This document shows positions 17,583 to 25,824 of a stretch of 64,000 nt of DNA, piece by piece (position 1 is the first letter of the stretch; each line of letters begins with the position of its first letter). The DNA comes from VAZQ01 sp963817135. GTDB lineage: Bacteria > Pseudomonadota > Alphaproteobacteria > Rhizobiales > Xanthobacteraceae. The notes beneath the pieces were generated by a model, which worked only from the letters and a program-made list of their open reading frames with translations, had not been told where the DNA came from and did not search any database. The stretch covers positions 1 to 64,000 of the forward strand of contig CAWFNG010000001.1 in the NCBI GenBank assembly GCA_963817135.1, in the 5' to 3' direction. A program made the translations under genes and the position numbers.

Positions 17583-17666
17583 TCAGAAGCCCTGCCTTTT
17601 TCGCTTGTCCCATTCTGTAAGGAGACACAAACCGAACAGAACGATTAAGGTAGTCCACTCGATCAT
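17583..17666 (-). CDS. Putative 27-residue single-pass membrane protein
   Basis: This ORF of 27 codons plus a TGA has GGAAGGA about nine bases before its ATG. The peptide starts MIEWTT, has a hydrophobic run LIVLFGLCLL of membrane-spanning character, and ends with a charged tail (EWDKRKRQGF). A strong terminator starts four bases beyond the stop, which argues for a short dedicated transcript. Small membrane proteins of this shape often modulate transporters or respiratory complexes, but no family is recognised. It could instead be a small RNA with a chance ORF. Confidence 0.5.
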   Translation of the reverse strand: MIEWTTLIVLFGLCLLTEWDKRKRQGF

Positions 17667-17873
17667 TTGGACAATCCTTCCGAAAAAAGGTAGCCTCGTT
17701 TTTTGTTGGCGCCGATGCATATAGCGCCGCGATTTCCCTGGCGGTTGCTTAGCGCCGCCAATTTCTTGCTAATTGGTGCCAACGGCGCGACATTTAATTC
17801 GCGAGAAAACATGGGCAGCAACCCATCACGGATATGCTTATAGTCGCAGCTATCAACCTTTTGCGAGGGAAGG

Positions 17874-18842
17874 ATGCTCACCAAGCGCGCACTTCTAACG
17901 GCCATGATCGCCACTGGATTCGGCCCGGCGAAATCGGCGTTGGCTCAATCCTATCCGACGCGTCCTGTGAAGATGATCGTCCCGCTGCCGGCAGGGTCTT
18001 CTCCCGACGTTCGACACCGACTGATCGCGCAGGCGCTTTCGCAGCTGTGGGGACAGCAGGTCGTTGTGGAAAATCGCCCCGGCGGCGGCGGACTGATAGG
18101 GACCCGAGCCGCCCTCGGTGAAGCACCTGACGGATATACGATGCTCGTGGCGCTGGCATCCGTCTACACCATCCTGCCGGCGCAAAACGAAAAGCTTCCT
18201 TTCGATGTCAACAACGACATGATACCGATCGGGTTGACGGCCTACGAAGGCCTGGTGATGGCCTGTTCGCCGAAGCTTGGCGTCAGTTCATTGCCCGAGT
18301 TCATCGCGCTCGCCAAGAAAAACCCGGACCGTTATGTTATCGGAACGAACCCGGCCGGGAGCCTTCCTTACTTGGCGGCGAAATTGTTCGTCGATCTGAC
18401 ACAGACTGCGATCGCGGTGGTCCCTTATTCGACGGGCGGTACAAACGATGCGATCAGGGACATCATGGGTGATCGCGTCCATGCCGTGATCGACGGCTGG
18501 GCCGGCCTGCGGGGCGCCCTCGATGCCGGAAACCTCAAAGCCCTTGCGATCCTGTCGCCCAAACCGACGGAATTGCTGCCGAACCTGCCGAGCGCTCTTG
18601 ATGTTGTTCCCGGCTTCACTGCCATCGGCTGGCAAGCGCTCACCGTGCACAGGGCGACGCCGGAGGGTATCGTCCGCAAACTGGGGGGCGACTTGCGTAA
18701 GGTTCTTGGCGATCTGCAGCTACAGAAGCGGCTGTTGGAGACAGGACCCGATTTCCAGCCGCTGTACGACGCAGAACTGATTCGCTTCATTCAGGACGAG
18801 CAGAAGTACTGGCTGCCGCTGGCCAAGAAGTACGCGACATAG
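17874..18842 (+). CDS. Bug-family (TctC-like) solute receptor
   Basis: This 322-residue periplasmic protein belongs to the tripartite tricarboxylate transporter receptor family (PF03401). A signal peptide ends near SALAQS (residue 24). The family marks YPTRPVKMIVPLPAG, VVVENRPGGGGLIG and the later VPYSTGGTNDAIRD segment are present. No TctA or TctB membrane subunit is in the window, as is usual for orphan Bug proteins in Rhizobiales. It precedes an amidohydrolase and an SDR in the same direction, so it may bind the organic acid those enzymes act on. That link is inference. Confidence 0.9.
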   Translation: MLTKRALLTAMIATGFGPAKSALAQSYPTRPVKMIVPLPAGSSPDVRHRLIAQALSQLWGQQVVVENRPGGGGLIGTRAALGEAPDGYTMLVALASVYTILPAQNEKLPFDVNNDMIPIGLTAYEGLVMACSPKLGVSSLPEFIALAKKNPDRYVIGTNPAGSLPYLAAKLFVDLTQTAIAVVPYSTGGTNDAIRDIMGDRVHAVIDGWAGLRGALDAGNLKALAILSPKPTELLPNLPSALDVVPGFTAIGWQALTVHRATPEGIVRKLGGDLRKVLGDLQLQKRLLETGPDFQPLYDAELIRFIQDEQKYWLPLAKKYAT

Positions 18843-18953
18843 GCTGTTCGTGTTATTGGCCGGGCGCACAGGCCGGTCATTCATCGACAACTAGCCCTTC
18901 TGGATACGGACCTGCTGCGATACCAACTCGCTTAGCACGGAGGAGCTTCCCCG

Positions 18954-19805
18954 ATGACTATCATCGATTCCCAGGTCCATGCCTATGAGGCGAACACCCC
19001 GAAGCGACCCTGGCACAGGGTGCCGAACTGGCCCGATCACGTCACGGGTGACGAGATGGTGGCGGCAATGGACAAGGTTGGCGTCGACGGCGCGATCTTC
19101 ATCTCCGCCTTTTCCATGTACCGCTACGACGCCAGCTATGCGGTGGAAGTGCAACGGTCGCATCCCGGCCGGTTCGCTATCGTTAAACCGGTCGACCCAG
19201 ACGATCCGGCGGTGGCCGATGTCGTCGCCGACTGGAAGAATACGCCGGGCACGGTCGGCATCCGCATCATCCTGACGAAGGAGGCGGAGCGCGAGCCAAA
19301 CGATCCGGGCCTCGACCGGATCCTGGGCGCAGCGGTTCGCCACGACTTTCCGGTCAACATCCTGTGCTGGGACAATCTGGACGCCGCGACTGCGCTGATC
19401 GATCGCCACCCCGACACGCGATTCATCATCGACCATCTGGGCATCATGCAGCCGCGCATGCCGCCCGCCCCGCCGCAGCCCTGGGCCGACCTGCCGAAGG
19501 TGCTGGAACTCGCTAGGCGCCCGAACGCGGTGATCAAGGTCAGCGGCGCCTGCACGCTGTCCCGGGAACCGTATCCCTTCCCGGACATCTGGGACCCGCT
19601 TGCCCGCGTTTTCGATGCCTGGGGTTTCGACCGCTGCCTGTGGGGCACAGACTGGACACGCGCGTTCGCAGTCGTCAACTACGCGCAGGCCGTCGAGTCC
19701 TTCCTTAAGACTGACCGCCTGAGCGACAGTGAGCGGGCAATGCTGATGGGCGGCGCCTGCGCCAAGGCTTATGGCTGGTCGCCGAAGAAAGTTGGCGCGG
19801 TTTAG
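18954..19805 (+). CDS. Amidohydrolase-2 family hydrolase (COG3618-like)
   Basis: This 283-residue cytosolic TIM-barrel hydrolase of the PF04909 family has FIIDHLG near 158-164 and LWGTDW near 225, matching the metal-site strands of the family. The first metal motif reads DSQVHAY (5-11), so the usual first histidine is Q7; this variant occurs in a subgroup. Relatives include 2-pyrone-4,6-dicarboxylate lactonases and other lactone hydrolases; the substrate cannot be fixed. The Bug receptor lies 111 bp upstream. GGAGG is present shortly before the ATG. Confidence 0.82.
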   Translation: MTIIDSQVHAYEANTPKRPWHRVPNWPDHVTGDEMVAAMDKVGVDGAIFISAFSMYRYDASYAVEVQRSHPGRFAIVKPVDPDDPAVADVVADWKNTPGTVGIRIILTKEAEREPNDPGLDRILGAAVRHDFPVNILCWDNLDAATALIDRHPDTRFIIDHLGIMQPRMPPAPPQPWADLPKVLELARRPNAVIKVSGACTLSREPYPFPDIWDPLARVFDAWGFDRCLWGTDWTRAFAVVNYAQAVESFLKTDRLSDSERAMLMGGACAKAYGWSPKKVGAV

Positions 19806-19841
19806 CGCAGCGTAATCCGCCGAACTCCTGCTGAGTGGAGT

Positions 19842-20003
19842 TCACTTTGGCTTGAGCTGATGCAGCAGGATGGAGTTGCCCTCGCTGTCCAGGCACACCG
19901 CCATCCTGCAGACGGGACTGTGGATGACATCGCTCTTGAAGATGACGCCCTTGCTTTTGAGGTCGGTCATCAGGCGATCAAGGTCCTCGACTTCAGGAGG
20001 AAG
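19842..20003 (-). pseudogene. C-terminal remnant of a VOC/glyoxalase-family protein
   Basis: About 53 codons on the minus strand read EVEDLDRLMTDLKSKGVIF, then HSPVCRMAVCLDSEGNSILL and HQLKPK before a TGA at 19842-19844. This is the ending of a vicinal-oxygen-chelate protein, with the usual D-x-x-G-N and LHQ elements. Upstream on that strand the frame runs into the SDR gene, so the N-terminal part is gone. The join lies at about 19998-20005, just before the SDR ATG. Confidence 0.75.
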
Positions 20004-20005
20004 CC

Positions 20006-20782
20006 ATGGTTGGGCGACTTGAAAACAAAGTTGCGATCATTACCGGTGGCGCGGGCGGGATCGGGGCAGCCACGGGCCTGCTGTTGTGCGAGGAAGGAGG
20101 CCGTGTGGTGCTGGTCGACAGCGATTCCGATGCCATGCGCGTCGCGGTATCGCGCATTCGAGGCGCGGTTCCGGGTGCGCGCGTTGTGGCGGTCGTAGCG
20201 GACGTCGGCAAGGAAGACACCGCAAGCGAGGTCGTGGCCGAAACGAGGAAAGCCTTCGGCGCCATCGATGTGTTGGCCAATATTGCCGGCATTCGCGCCT
20301 ATGAACCGCTCGCCGAGGCCCGGCGTGATACCTGGGACAAGATCATTGCGGTCAATCTCATGAGCTACGCCTATTTCATCCGCGCGGCCATCACGGATTT
20401 GCGAGCATCGGGGCGCGGCAGCGTCATCAATATATCCTCCACTCACGCGGTAAACCCTCGTGCAGGGATGGGACAATACGATGTGACGAAAGCGGGCATC
20501 GTGTCGCTGACGCAGACGCTCGCGTTCGAGGAAGCAAAGCACGGCATCCGCGTCAACGCCGTGTGTCCGGGCCTCACGCTTACGCCGTTTCACCTTCGGC
20601 GAGCCGAAGCGGCCGGACGTACTCGGCAAGATCTGGATCGGGAGGCAACAGAAGGATGCCTGCTGGGTCGTTGGGCGGATCCCCGCGAGGTCGCCTATCC
20701 GATCCTGTGGCTTGCTTCTGACGAATCATCATACGTCACCGGCTCGGTCCTTCTGGTCGACGGCGGCCGTTTTGTGCGGTGA
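20006..20782 (+). CDS. Short-chain dehydrogenase/reductase
   Basis: This 258-residue classical SDR has a Rossmann nucleotide-binding motif GGAGGIG (14-20), with D38 after the second strand suggesting NAD preference. NIAG (92-95) and the catalytic S145, Y158 and K162 (INISS, YDVTK) are all present. The C-terminal VDGG tail is typical. AGGAGG lies just before the ATG. The substrate is unknown. The neighbouring Bug receptor and amidohydrolase suggest a small catabolic module, although a VOC remnant on the opposite strand separates them and marks an old rearrangement. Confidence 0.9.
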   Translation: MVGRLENKVAIITGGAGGIGAATGLLLCEEGGRVVLVDSDSDAMRVAVSRIRGAVPGARVVAVVADVGKEDTASEVVAETRKAFGAIDVLANIAGIRAYEPLAEARRDTWDKIIAVNLMSYAYFIRAAITDLRASGRGSVINISSTHAVNPRAGMGQYDVTKAGIVSLTQTLAFEEAKHGIRVNAVCPGLTLTPFHLRRAEAAGRTRQDLDREATEGCLLGRWADPREVAYPILWLASDESSYVTGSVLLVDGGRFVR

Positions 20783-20977
20783 GGCATCGGTATCCGGGGT
20801 CGAAGTAGATAGGACTGCTTTCGAATGCGCAGCCGATGGGGTAAGGTCTTGGCGATTTCTTCTCTCCGCCCCCCACCGCGGACTCCGATGGCATTGGTCA
20901 GCGCGAAATAGCTGCGGACCTGCTGCCGTTCTATTTTAAGATACTTTCAGACGCTCAATCCGAAGGAATCTATTGAA

Positions 20978-21622
20978 ATGTTGATTACTCGTCGCAATGG
21001 GTTGATAGGAGCTCTCTCTGTATCCACATTGGGCGCCGGCTTATTACAAACAAATTTAGGTCTTGCCCAGCATATTACGGCTGACCCGCTTTCCCGCGAC
21101 AATGTGTTGAGAGATCCAGCCATTCCTGCAGCTGGCAATATCCAAGGCGATATAAGCATTGTTGAGTATTTTGATTACCAGTGCCCCTATTGTAGAAAAG
21201 TCCATCCGGAGCTCACCAAAGTCGCTAGCGAGGACGGAAATGTTCGTCTCGTTTTCAAGAACTGGCCAATATTTGGCGGAATTTCGATTACAGCCGCGCG
21301 TTTGGTTATGGCGTTGCAGTATCAGGGCAAATATGTGGACGCTCATCAGGCAATCATGACCGCCGCAAATCGACTTACCGAACAGAGATTGAAAGAATTG
21401 CTAGTACAAGTAGGCGTCGATCTTGATCGGTCTTATGCCGATCTTGTGGCGCATGCTGGAGAAATAGATGCCGCCCTGAAGCGTAACGACGATCAGGCCC
21501 GGGCCTTCGGTTTCCAGGGCACCCCCGCCTTCATTATTGGAACCTTTAGGATCCCAATGGTTCTCGACCAAGCCAGCTTCCGCCAGGCAATCAGCGATGC
21601 GAGGGCAGCGGCAAAAAAATGA
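20978..21622 (+). CDS. DsbA/thioredoxin-fold protein with CPYC site
   Basis: This 214-residue exported protein has a twin-arginine-like start (ITRRNGLIGALS) and a cleavable leader to about residue 31 (GLAQH). The thioredoxin active site CPYC is at 69-72 (EYFDYQCPYCRK), and GTPAFIIG near 179-186 holds the cis-proline. It fits the DsbA/Com1-like family of periplasmic disulfide oxidoreductases. Codon use is more AT-rich than that of its neighbours, hinting at transfer. A strong terminator follows, so it is probably a single-gene unit. Confidence 0.88.
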   Translation: MLITRRNGLIGALSVSTLGAGLLQTNLGLAQHITADPLSRDNVLRDPAIPAAGNIQGDISIVEYFDYQCPYCRKVHPELTKVASEDGNVRLVFKNWPIFGGISITAARLVMALQYQGKYVDAHQAIMTAANRLTEQRLKELLVQVGVDLDRSYADLVAHAGEIDAALKRNDDQARAFGFQGTPAFIIGTFRIPMVLDQASFRQAISDARAAAKK

Positions 21623-21649
21623 ATTATGTTTCCGTCGGGAGAGTAACGC

Positions 21650-21702
21650 AGCGGCGATTAAGCGCGCAGGAGCGTTCTGCTAATCGCCGCTCTTGTTTTT
21701 TT
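21650..21702 (+). terminator. Rho-independent terminator of the DsbA-like gene
   Basis: An 11-bp perfect stem (AGCGGCGATTA at 21650-21660, TAATCGCCGCT at 21681-21691) with a 20-nt loop is followed by CTTGTTTTTTT. It begins 27 bases after the stop codon. Confidence 0.88.
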
Positions 21703-21898
21703 GCAGGGCGCGATCAGACGGGAATGTGCTTTATCCACAACGGGACTCCTCGCTGCAGTTCGATGGCTGGTGGTATATCGTGCACTATCAGCTTTCTCGA
21801 CGCGTCTTGAAAGCCTCGTCGACAAGCGCGATCAGGCATCGAGGACGATGTTAGATATACGAGCGCGCCGTTGAGGCAGGTTTCGATACCGAGACTTT

Positions 21899-23422
21899 AT
21901 GAACGACCCAATTTCGGGACCCGCATCGGTCACCGCTCTCCGCGAAGCCATCCTGAAGGGACGCGAGCCGCCGGCGGCGCGGATCTTCGCGAGACTCGCG
22001 TCCTACCCCTGGCTCGTCGTCGGCACCGTGTGCATCGGTGCCTTCATGGGGCAAGTCGATTCCAGCATCACACAGCTGCTCCTCCCGAGGCTGGAACTTG
22101 AATTCAACGCGAGACTGAGCACCGTAAGCTGGGTCGCAGTTGCCTATCTGCTGGCGATGGCGGCGTTCCTGCCAATCTTCGGTCGCCTTGCCGATATCGT
22201 CGGGCGCAAGCTCTTATATACGGGCGGCTTCCTGCTGTTCGTGCTGAGTTCAGCGCTCTGTGGTCTTGCCCCGAATTTGTCGGTGCTCATCGCCTTTCGC
22301 GTGCTGCAAGGGATCGGTGCTGCACTGCTCTCGTCGAACAGCGTCGCCATCGTTGTGGCGACTGCCGGCCCGAAGAGGCGTGGACGGGCGCTGGGCATCC
22401 AGGCCGCGGCCCAGGCCGTCGGGTTGAGTGCAGGGCCGGCGATCGGCGGCTTGGTGCTGGACATGCTGGATTGGAGATGGGTGTTCTGGATCAACGTACC
22501 GGTGGGCCTGGCAGGCGCTGTCATGGGCTGGTTCGTGCTTCCGCCAACCAAAGACCTGCCGCATGACGCCCGCTTCGACTGGAAGGGCGCGTTGCTGATC
22601 GCTCCGGCGCTCACCGCGCTGGTGGCAGTGCTGAACGAAGGTTACGCGTGGGGGGCGACGTCCCCGCTCCTTCTCGGCTCGGCGTTGCTGGCGGTGATCC
22701 TGCTGACACTCTTCGTTCGCTGCGAACGGCGTGCCGACGTACCGCTGATCGACCTCAAGCTGTTCGGCCAGCGCGCGTTTTGCGCCGGCAATATCGCCGG
22801 CATCTTGTCCTACGCGGCCCTGTTCGGACTGTTTTTTCTGATGCCCTTCCTCTTCGTGCGCGCCTACCGGGATTCGATCTTTGCCGCGGGACTGCGGCTT
22901 TGCATCGTTCCGGTGATGCTTGCTGTCGCCGCACCGATCGGCGGCGCGCTCTACGACCGGATCGGCCCGCGCCTGCCGACCGTATCCGGCATGCTGATCT
23001 GCGTCGGCGCCTCGGTCATGCTCTTCATTGTTCTGGACGGGGCGCCGGACAGTTTACCGCTGGTCATGCTTGCTCTGGCCGTTTTCGGAATTGGCCAGGG
23101 ACTTTTCATCTCGCCCAACAACAGTGCGATTGTAGCCGCCGCACCGGCGCGGCTGACCGGGGAAGCCGGCGGACTCCTGAATGTGACGCGTTCTCTCGGT
23201 GTCAGTGTTGGCGTCGCAGCGGCATCCTCGCTATTGGCATGGCGGCTGGCAGTGCTGACGGGTTCCGGCCATAACACGCTGCACGCCAGTGCTCGCGAGC
23301 TGTTGACGGCAGGGCGTGGCGTGATTGTGCTGCTCGGCAGCTTCGCCGCCATCGCCGGTGCAATTTCCCTGGCGCAAACCCGGTTACCGCAATCTCGCCG
23401 CGCAAAGGATGCGTTGGCGTAG
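21899..23422 (+). CDS. MFS drug exporter of the DHA2 (14-helix) type
   Basis: This 507-residue inner-membrane protein matches the EmrB/QacA group. Many hydrophobic segments are visible from about residue 40 onward. The signature GRLADIVGRKLLYTGG lies near 95-110, and a motif-C-like sequence (GIQAAAQAVGLSAGPAIGGLVLD) follows TM5 near 165-185. It probably exports a drug or metabolite by proton antiport. It stands alone, with a 275-bp gap upstream and a convergent gene downstream, and no MFP partner nearby. No regulator lies beside it. Confidence 0.9.
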   Translation: MNDPISGPASVTALREAILKGREPPAARIFARLASYPWLVVGTVCIGAFMGQVDSSITQLLLPRLELEFNARLSTVSWVAVAYLLAMAAFLPIFGRLADIVGRKLLYTGGFLLFVLSSALCGLAPNLSVLIAFRVLQGIGAALLSSNSVAIVVATAGPKRRGRALGIQAAAQAVGLSAGPAIGGLVLDMLDWRWVFWINVPVGLAGAVMGWFVLPPTKDLPHDARFDWKGALLIAPALTALVAVLNEGYAWGATSPLLLGSALLAVILLTLFVRCERRADVPLIDLKLFGQRAFCAGNIAGILSYAALFGLFFLMPFLFVRAYRDSIFAAGLRLCIVPVMLAVAAPIGGALYDRIGPRLPTVSGMLICVGASVMLFIVLDGAPDSLPLVMLALAVFGIGQGLFISPNNSAIVAAAPARLTGEAGGLLNVTRSLGVSVGVAAASSLLAWRLAVLTGSGHNTLHASARELLTAGRGVIVLLGSFAAIAGAISLAQTRLPQSRRAKDALA

Positions 23423-23442
23423 CAATTGGCAAATAGGTCAGG

Positions 23443-24202
23443 TTATGCCTGCTTCAAATAGTCGAAGACGACTTCGCCGAGCCCGAGCGTAAGGTCAGTG
23501 AGGAAGTGCGAGGCGGAAACAATCTCGCGCACCGGAAGCCGCGCAACGTCGCACTGGGCGTGCTCGAATAGCTGGAGCGCCGCAGGTCCGCGCCATGCAC
23601 CCTTGAGCGTCACATCCTGCACGTAATAGCGGACCAGTTCGCATACGCGCGGCCCGCAATCGACGTGCGGGATGATCTTGATCATGAAATTCGGCTTGGC
23701 GAGGCTTTTGAGCAGCGGCTCGCGATCGATCTCGTGGTGCTTGTAGCCCATGGTGGCCGAGACACACAGCACCGATCCATAGTGCAGTGTACAGACAAGA
23801 GTTCTCGTTCTCGTGCGAAATCTTCGGACTGGCCAGCTTCTTCGGAAAGCCCCAGATCTCGCGCCCACCGGCGATCGGCGAGTTGTCATCGAGATACATT
23901 GCATGCACATAGCCGCCTTCTTGCGTGACGCCGTCGGCGCCACGGAAGCGAACCGGAATGACCTGACCTGTTTCCGTGTAGTCGCCGAACCCGGTCGAGT
24001 CCGGCATGCGGATAAATTCGTAGTTGACGGTATCGCCGACGACTTCCAGAGGTTCCGGCACCACCGCACGCAGGACCTCAGGGTCGGTGCGGTAGCTGAT
24101 CACCACGAACTCGCGGTCGTAGAACTTGTACGGACCTCTAGGATATGCCGGGTTGTTCAGCGGCATTGCGAATGCGTTCGCGCGAACATCGGCCAGTTTC
24201 AT
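23443..24202 (-). pseudogene. Acetoacetate decarboxylase family gene, single frameshift
   Basis: The N-terminal half is read from the ATG at 24202 (RBS GAAGGAG) through GREIWGFPKKLASPKISHEN. The C-terminal half continues in another frame as TLVCTLHYGSVLCVSATMGY to a stop at 23443. The join is at about 23807: the minus strand reads GAGAACTCTTG where GAGACTCTTG would keep the frame (ENETLVCTL). Apart from that one extra A the protein is complete, including the GFPKK segment around the active-site lysine of the family. It lies 52 bp downstream of a patatin, a pairing seen in Rhizobiales in poly-hydroxybutyrate or ketone metabolism. The frameshift may be a sequencing artefact. Confidence 0.85.
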
Positions 24203-24254
24203 CACGGGCTCCTTCGGTGATGGGACGGGATGGATGGGGTTTGCCCGATCGATC

Positions 24255-25424
24255 CTATTCGGACCCGTCTTTGCAAACATCGAAAGTGCGAACGCCTTCG
24301 ATCGGATCCGGAAGCCGCATCACTTCCGGTTCCGCAAGCGTGCTGCGCGCATTGTCGTAGCCGCTCCTCCAGTGCTCTTCCATCGTTCGTTGGGAAAACT
24401 CGAAATCCTTGGCGATGCCTTCGTAGGTTCTGGCACGATAAATGAGGTGGACGATATTGCAAACCTTGTCGTCCGCTTCCTGCTGCAGTATTTTTGCATC
24501 CTCGCTGTTCCGAAACTCATCTGGAATCTGCTTCATGAGATTGGCGATTGCGATACGAAGTTTCTGTGCTTCCTTGTATTGATCGGTTGCTGCCCTGGTC
24601 CGACTTGAATAGACGATTTCCTTGTGGCGCACTTCGACATCGGTCAGATCCTGTGGCACGGCCCCGCGCGCGCTCCAAAGGTCAATTTGGAAAGCAAGCG
24701 TATCTTGCCGAGGTCGGCTGTCGAGCACCCATTGCAGCGGAGTATTGGAAACAAGTCCGCCGTCCCAATAATACTCCCCGTCGATTTCGGTGGCTGGAAA
24801 GCCGGGAGGCAGTGAGCCGCTGGCCATGACATGCTCAGGTCTTATGCGATGGGTGGTGGTGTCGAAATAGGCAAAGTTTCCAGTACGAACGTTCACGGCG
24901 CCGACGCTGAAGCGCATGCGTGCGGTATTGATCCGGTCGAAATCCACCAGACGCTCGAGGGTAGCCTTCAGAGGCGCATGATCGTAGTAGCTGGCCCTGT
25001 CGGGGCCGCCCGCGGGCCACAGAGTCGCTGGCGGCAGACGGGGAGCAAAAAAATTCGGAGCCCCGAACAGGAGGATGTTCATGGCTCTTCCCTGATTGAC
25101 CAGCTGATGGGCAAACGGGTTTTGCAGCTCAACGGATTTGAAGTACGGAATGCCCAGGGGCGATTTGCAGACGGTTTCCCAGAATTCGCGCAGTCGATCC
25201 ACGCGCTTGTCAGGGGCATTGCCGGCGATGAGCGCTGCATTGATCGCGCCGATTGAAATCCCCGCTACCCAATTCGGATGCAGGTCCGCCTCGGCCAAGG
25301 CCTGATAGACCCCAGCCTGGTAAGAGCCGAGTGCTCCGCCCCCCTGGAGCAGCAGGACAATCCGCTCGAATTGCGCGCGAGTGTCTTTCTGGGAATTGGC
25401 TTGGTATGAGGTCATATTGAACAC
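24255..25424 (-). CDS. Patatin-like phospholipase
   Basis: This 389-residue protein has the patatin oxyanion loop QGGGALGSYQAG (27-38), the nucleophile S57 in GISIG, and the catalytic aspartate in YYWDGGLVSN, giving a complete Ser-Asp dyad. It carries the C-terminal extension of the DUF3734 subgroup. It probably hydrolyses acyl esters (phospholipid or polyester granules). It precedes the acetoacetate decarboxylase gene by 52 bp on the same strand, supporting an operon. An internal ATG at 25415 is an alternative start, since 25424 leaves almost no room before the rightward ORF. Confidence 0.9.
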   Translation of the reverse strand: MFNMTSYQANSQKDTRAQFERIVLLLQGGGALGSYQAGVYQALAEADLHPNWVAGISIGAINAALIAGNAPDKRVDRLREFWETVCKSPLGIPYFKSVELQNPFAHQLVNQGRAMNILLFGAPNFFAPRLPPATLWPAGGPDRASYYDHAPLKATLERLVDFDRINTARMRFSVGAVNVRTGNFAYFDTTTHRIRPEHVMASGSLPPGFPATEIDGEYYWDGGLVSNTPLQWVLDSRPRQDTLAFQIDLWSARGAVPQDLTDVEVRHKEIVYSSRTRAATDQYKEAQKLRIAIANLMKQIPDEFRNSEDAKILQQEADDKVCNIVHLIYRARTYEGIAKDFEFSQRTMEEHWRSGYDNARSTLAEPEVMRLPDPIEGVRTFDVCKDGSE

Positions 25425-25521
25425 GATGGTTTACCGAGCACGAAGCCACTGCGAGTACGACAAAAAAAGCGTGCGCGCTACTCGAGCGACGGCGATCGCA
25501 CTGCCGAGGCGAGTGGCCGGC

Positions 25522-25794
25522 GTGAAACCGATTTTGCCTTGGTTCCCCACCTGCAGGCGCCGCGGCTTGCGTATCGTCGTCGTTGGTTGCACGGCGGCCC
25601 TGCTCTTATTTTATGTGATCGCCAGCGCGGTCTTGTTCCTCAATTTCTGGAGCTTTCCCTTCAATGGTGACGCGTGGAATGCGAACTTTTGGCCATTCCT
25701 CAAGAATTTCGATCTGGGCGGCGGCTTTCGCTACATCGCCGCCGGCGCAAAGGTGCAATCGCGGTGCGACGCTTTCTCGTTAGCGCCGCGGTAG
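25522..25794 (+). CDS. Possible small membrane protein
   Basis: From a GTG at 25522 this frame codes for about 90 residues with one strong hydrophobic segment (IVVVGCTAALLLFYVIASAV) followed by an aromatic-rich part (LNFWSFPFNGDAWNANFW). No family is recognised. The frame is open back to 25381 but would then overlap the patatin start on the other strand. It ends 30 bp before the debranching-enzyme start. It may be real or may only be the leader region of that operon. Confidence 0.35.
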   Translation: MKPILPWFPTCRRRGLRIVVVGCTAALLLFYVIASAVLFLNFWSFPFNGDAWNANFWPFLKNFDLGGGFRYIAAGAKVQSRCDAFSLAPR

Positions 25795-25824
25795 GCCCAA
25801 TGCGCGCCTGTTCCGGAGGCGAGT

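Larger units (their letters stand above)
17371..17873. other. 503-bp gap with a small ORF and a minus-strand terminator
   Basis: Apart from the degenerate 3' module (17376-17422), the only strong signals lie on the minus strand: a 27-codon membrane-protein ORF (17583-17666) and a terminator directly behind it (17537-17578). The 83-codon minus-strand frame at 17663-17914 overlaps the next gene, has no family features, and is not accepted. Confidence 0.55.

Noticed and set aside
17663..17914. 83-codon minus-strand ORF upstream of the Bug receptor
   Set aside because: It overlaps the start of the Bug gene, has no ribosome site or family features, and its region is better explained by the short ORF and leader on that strand.
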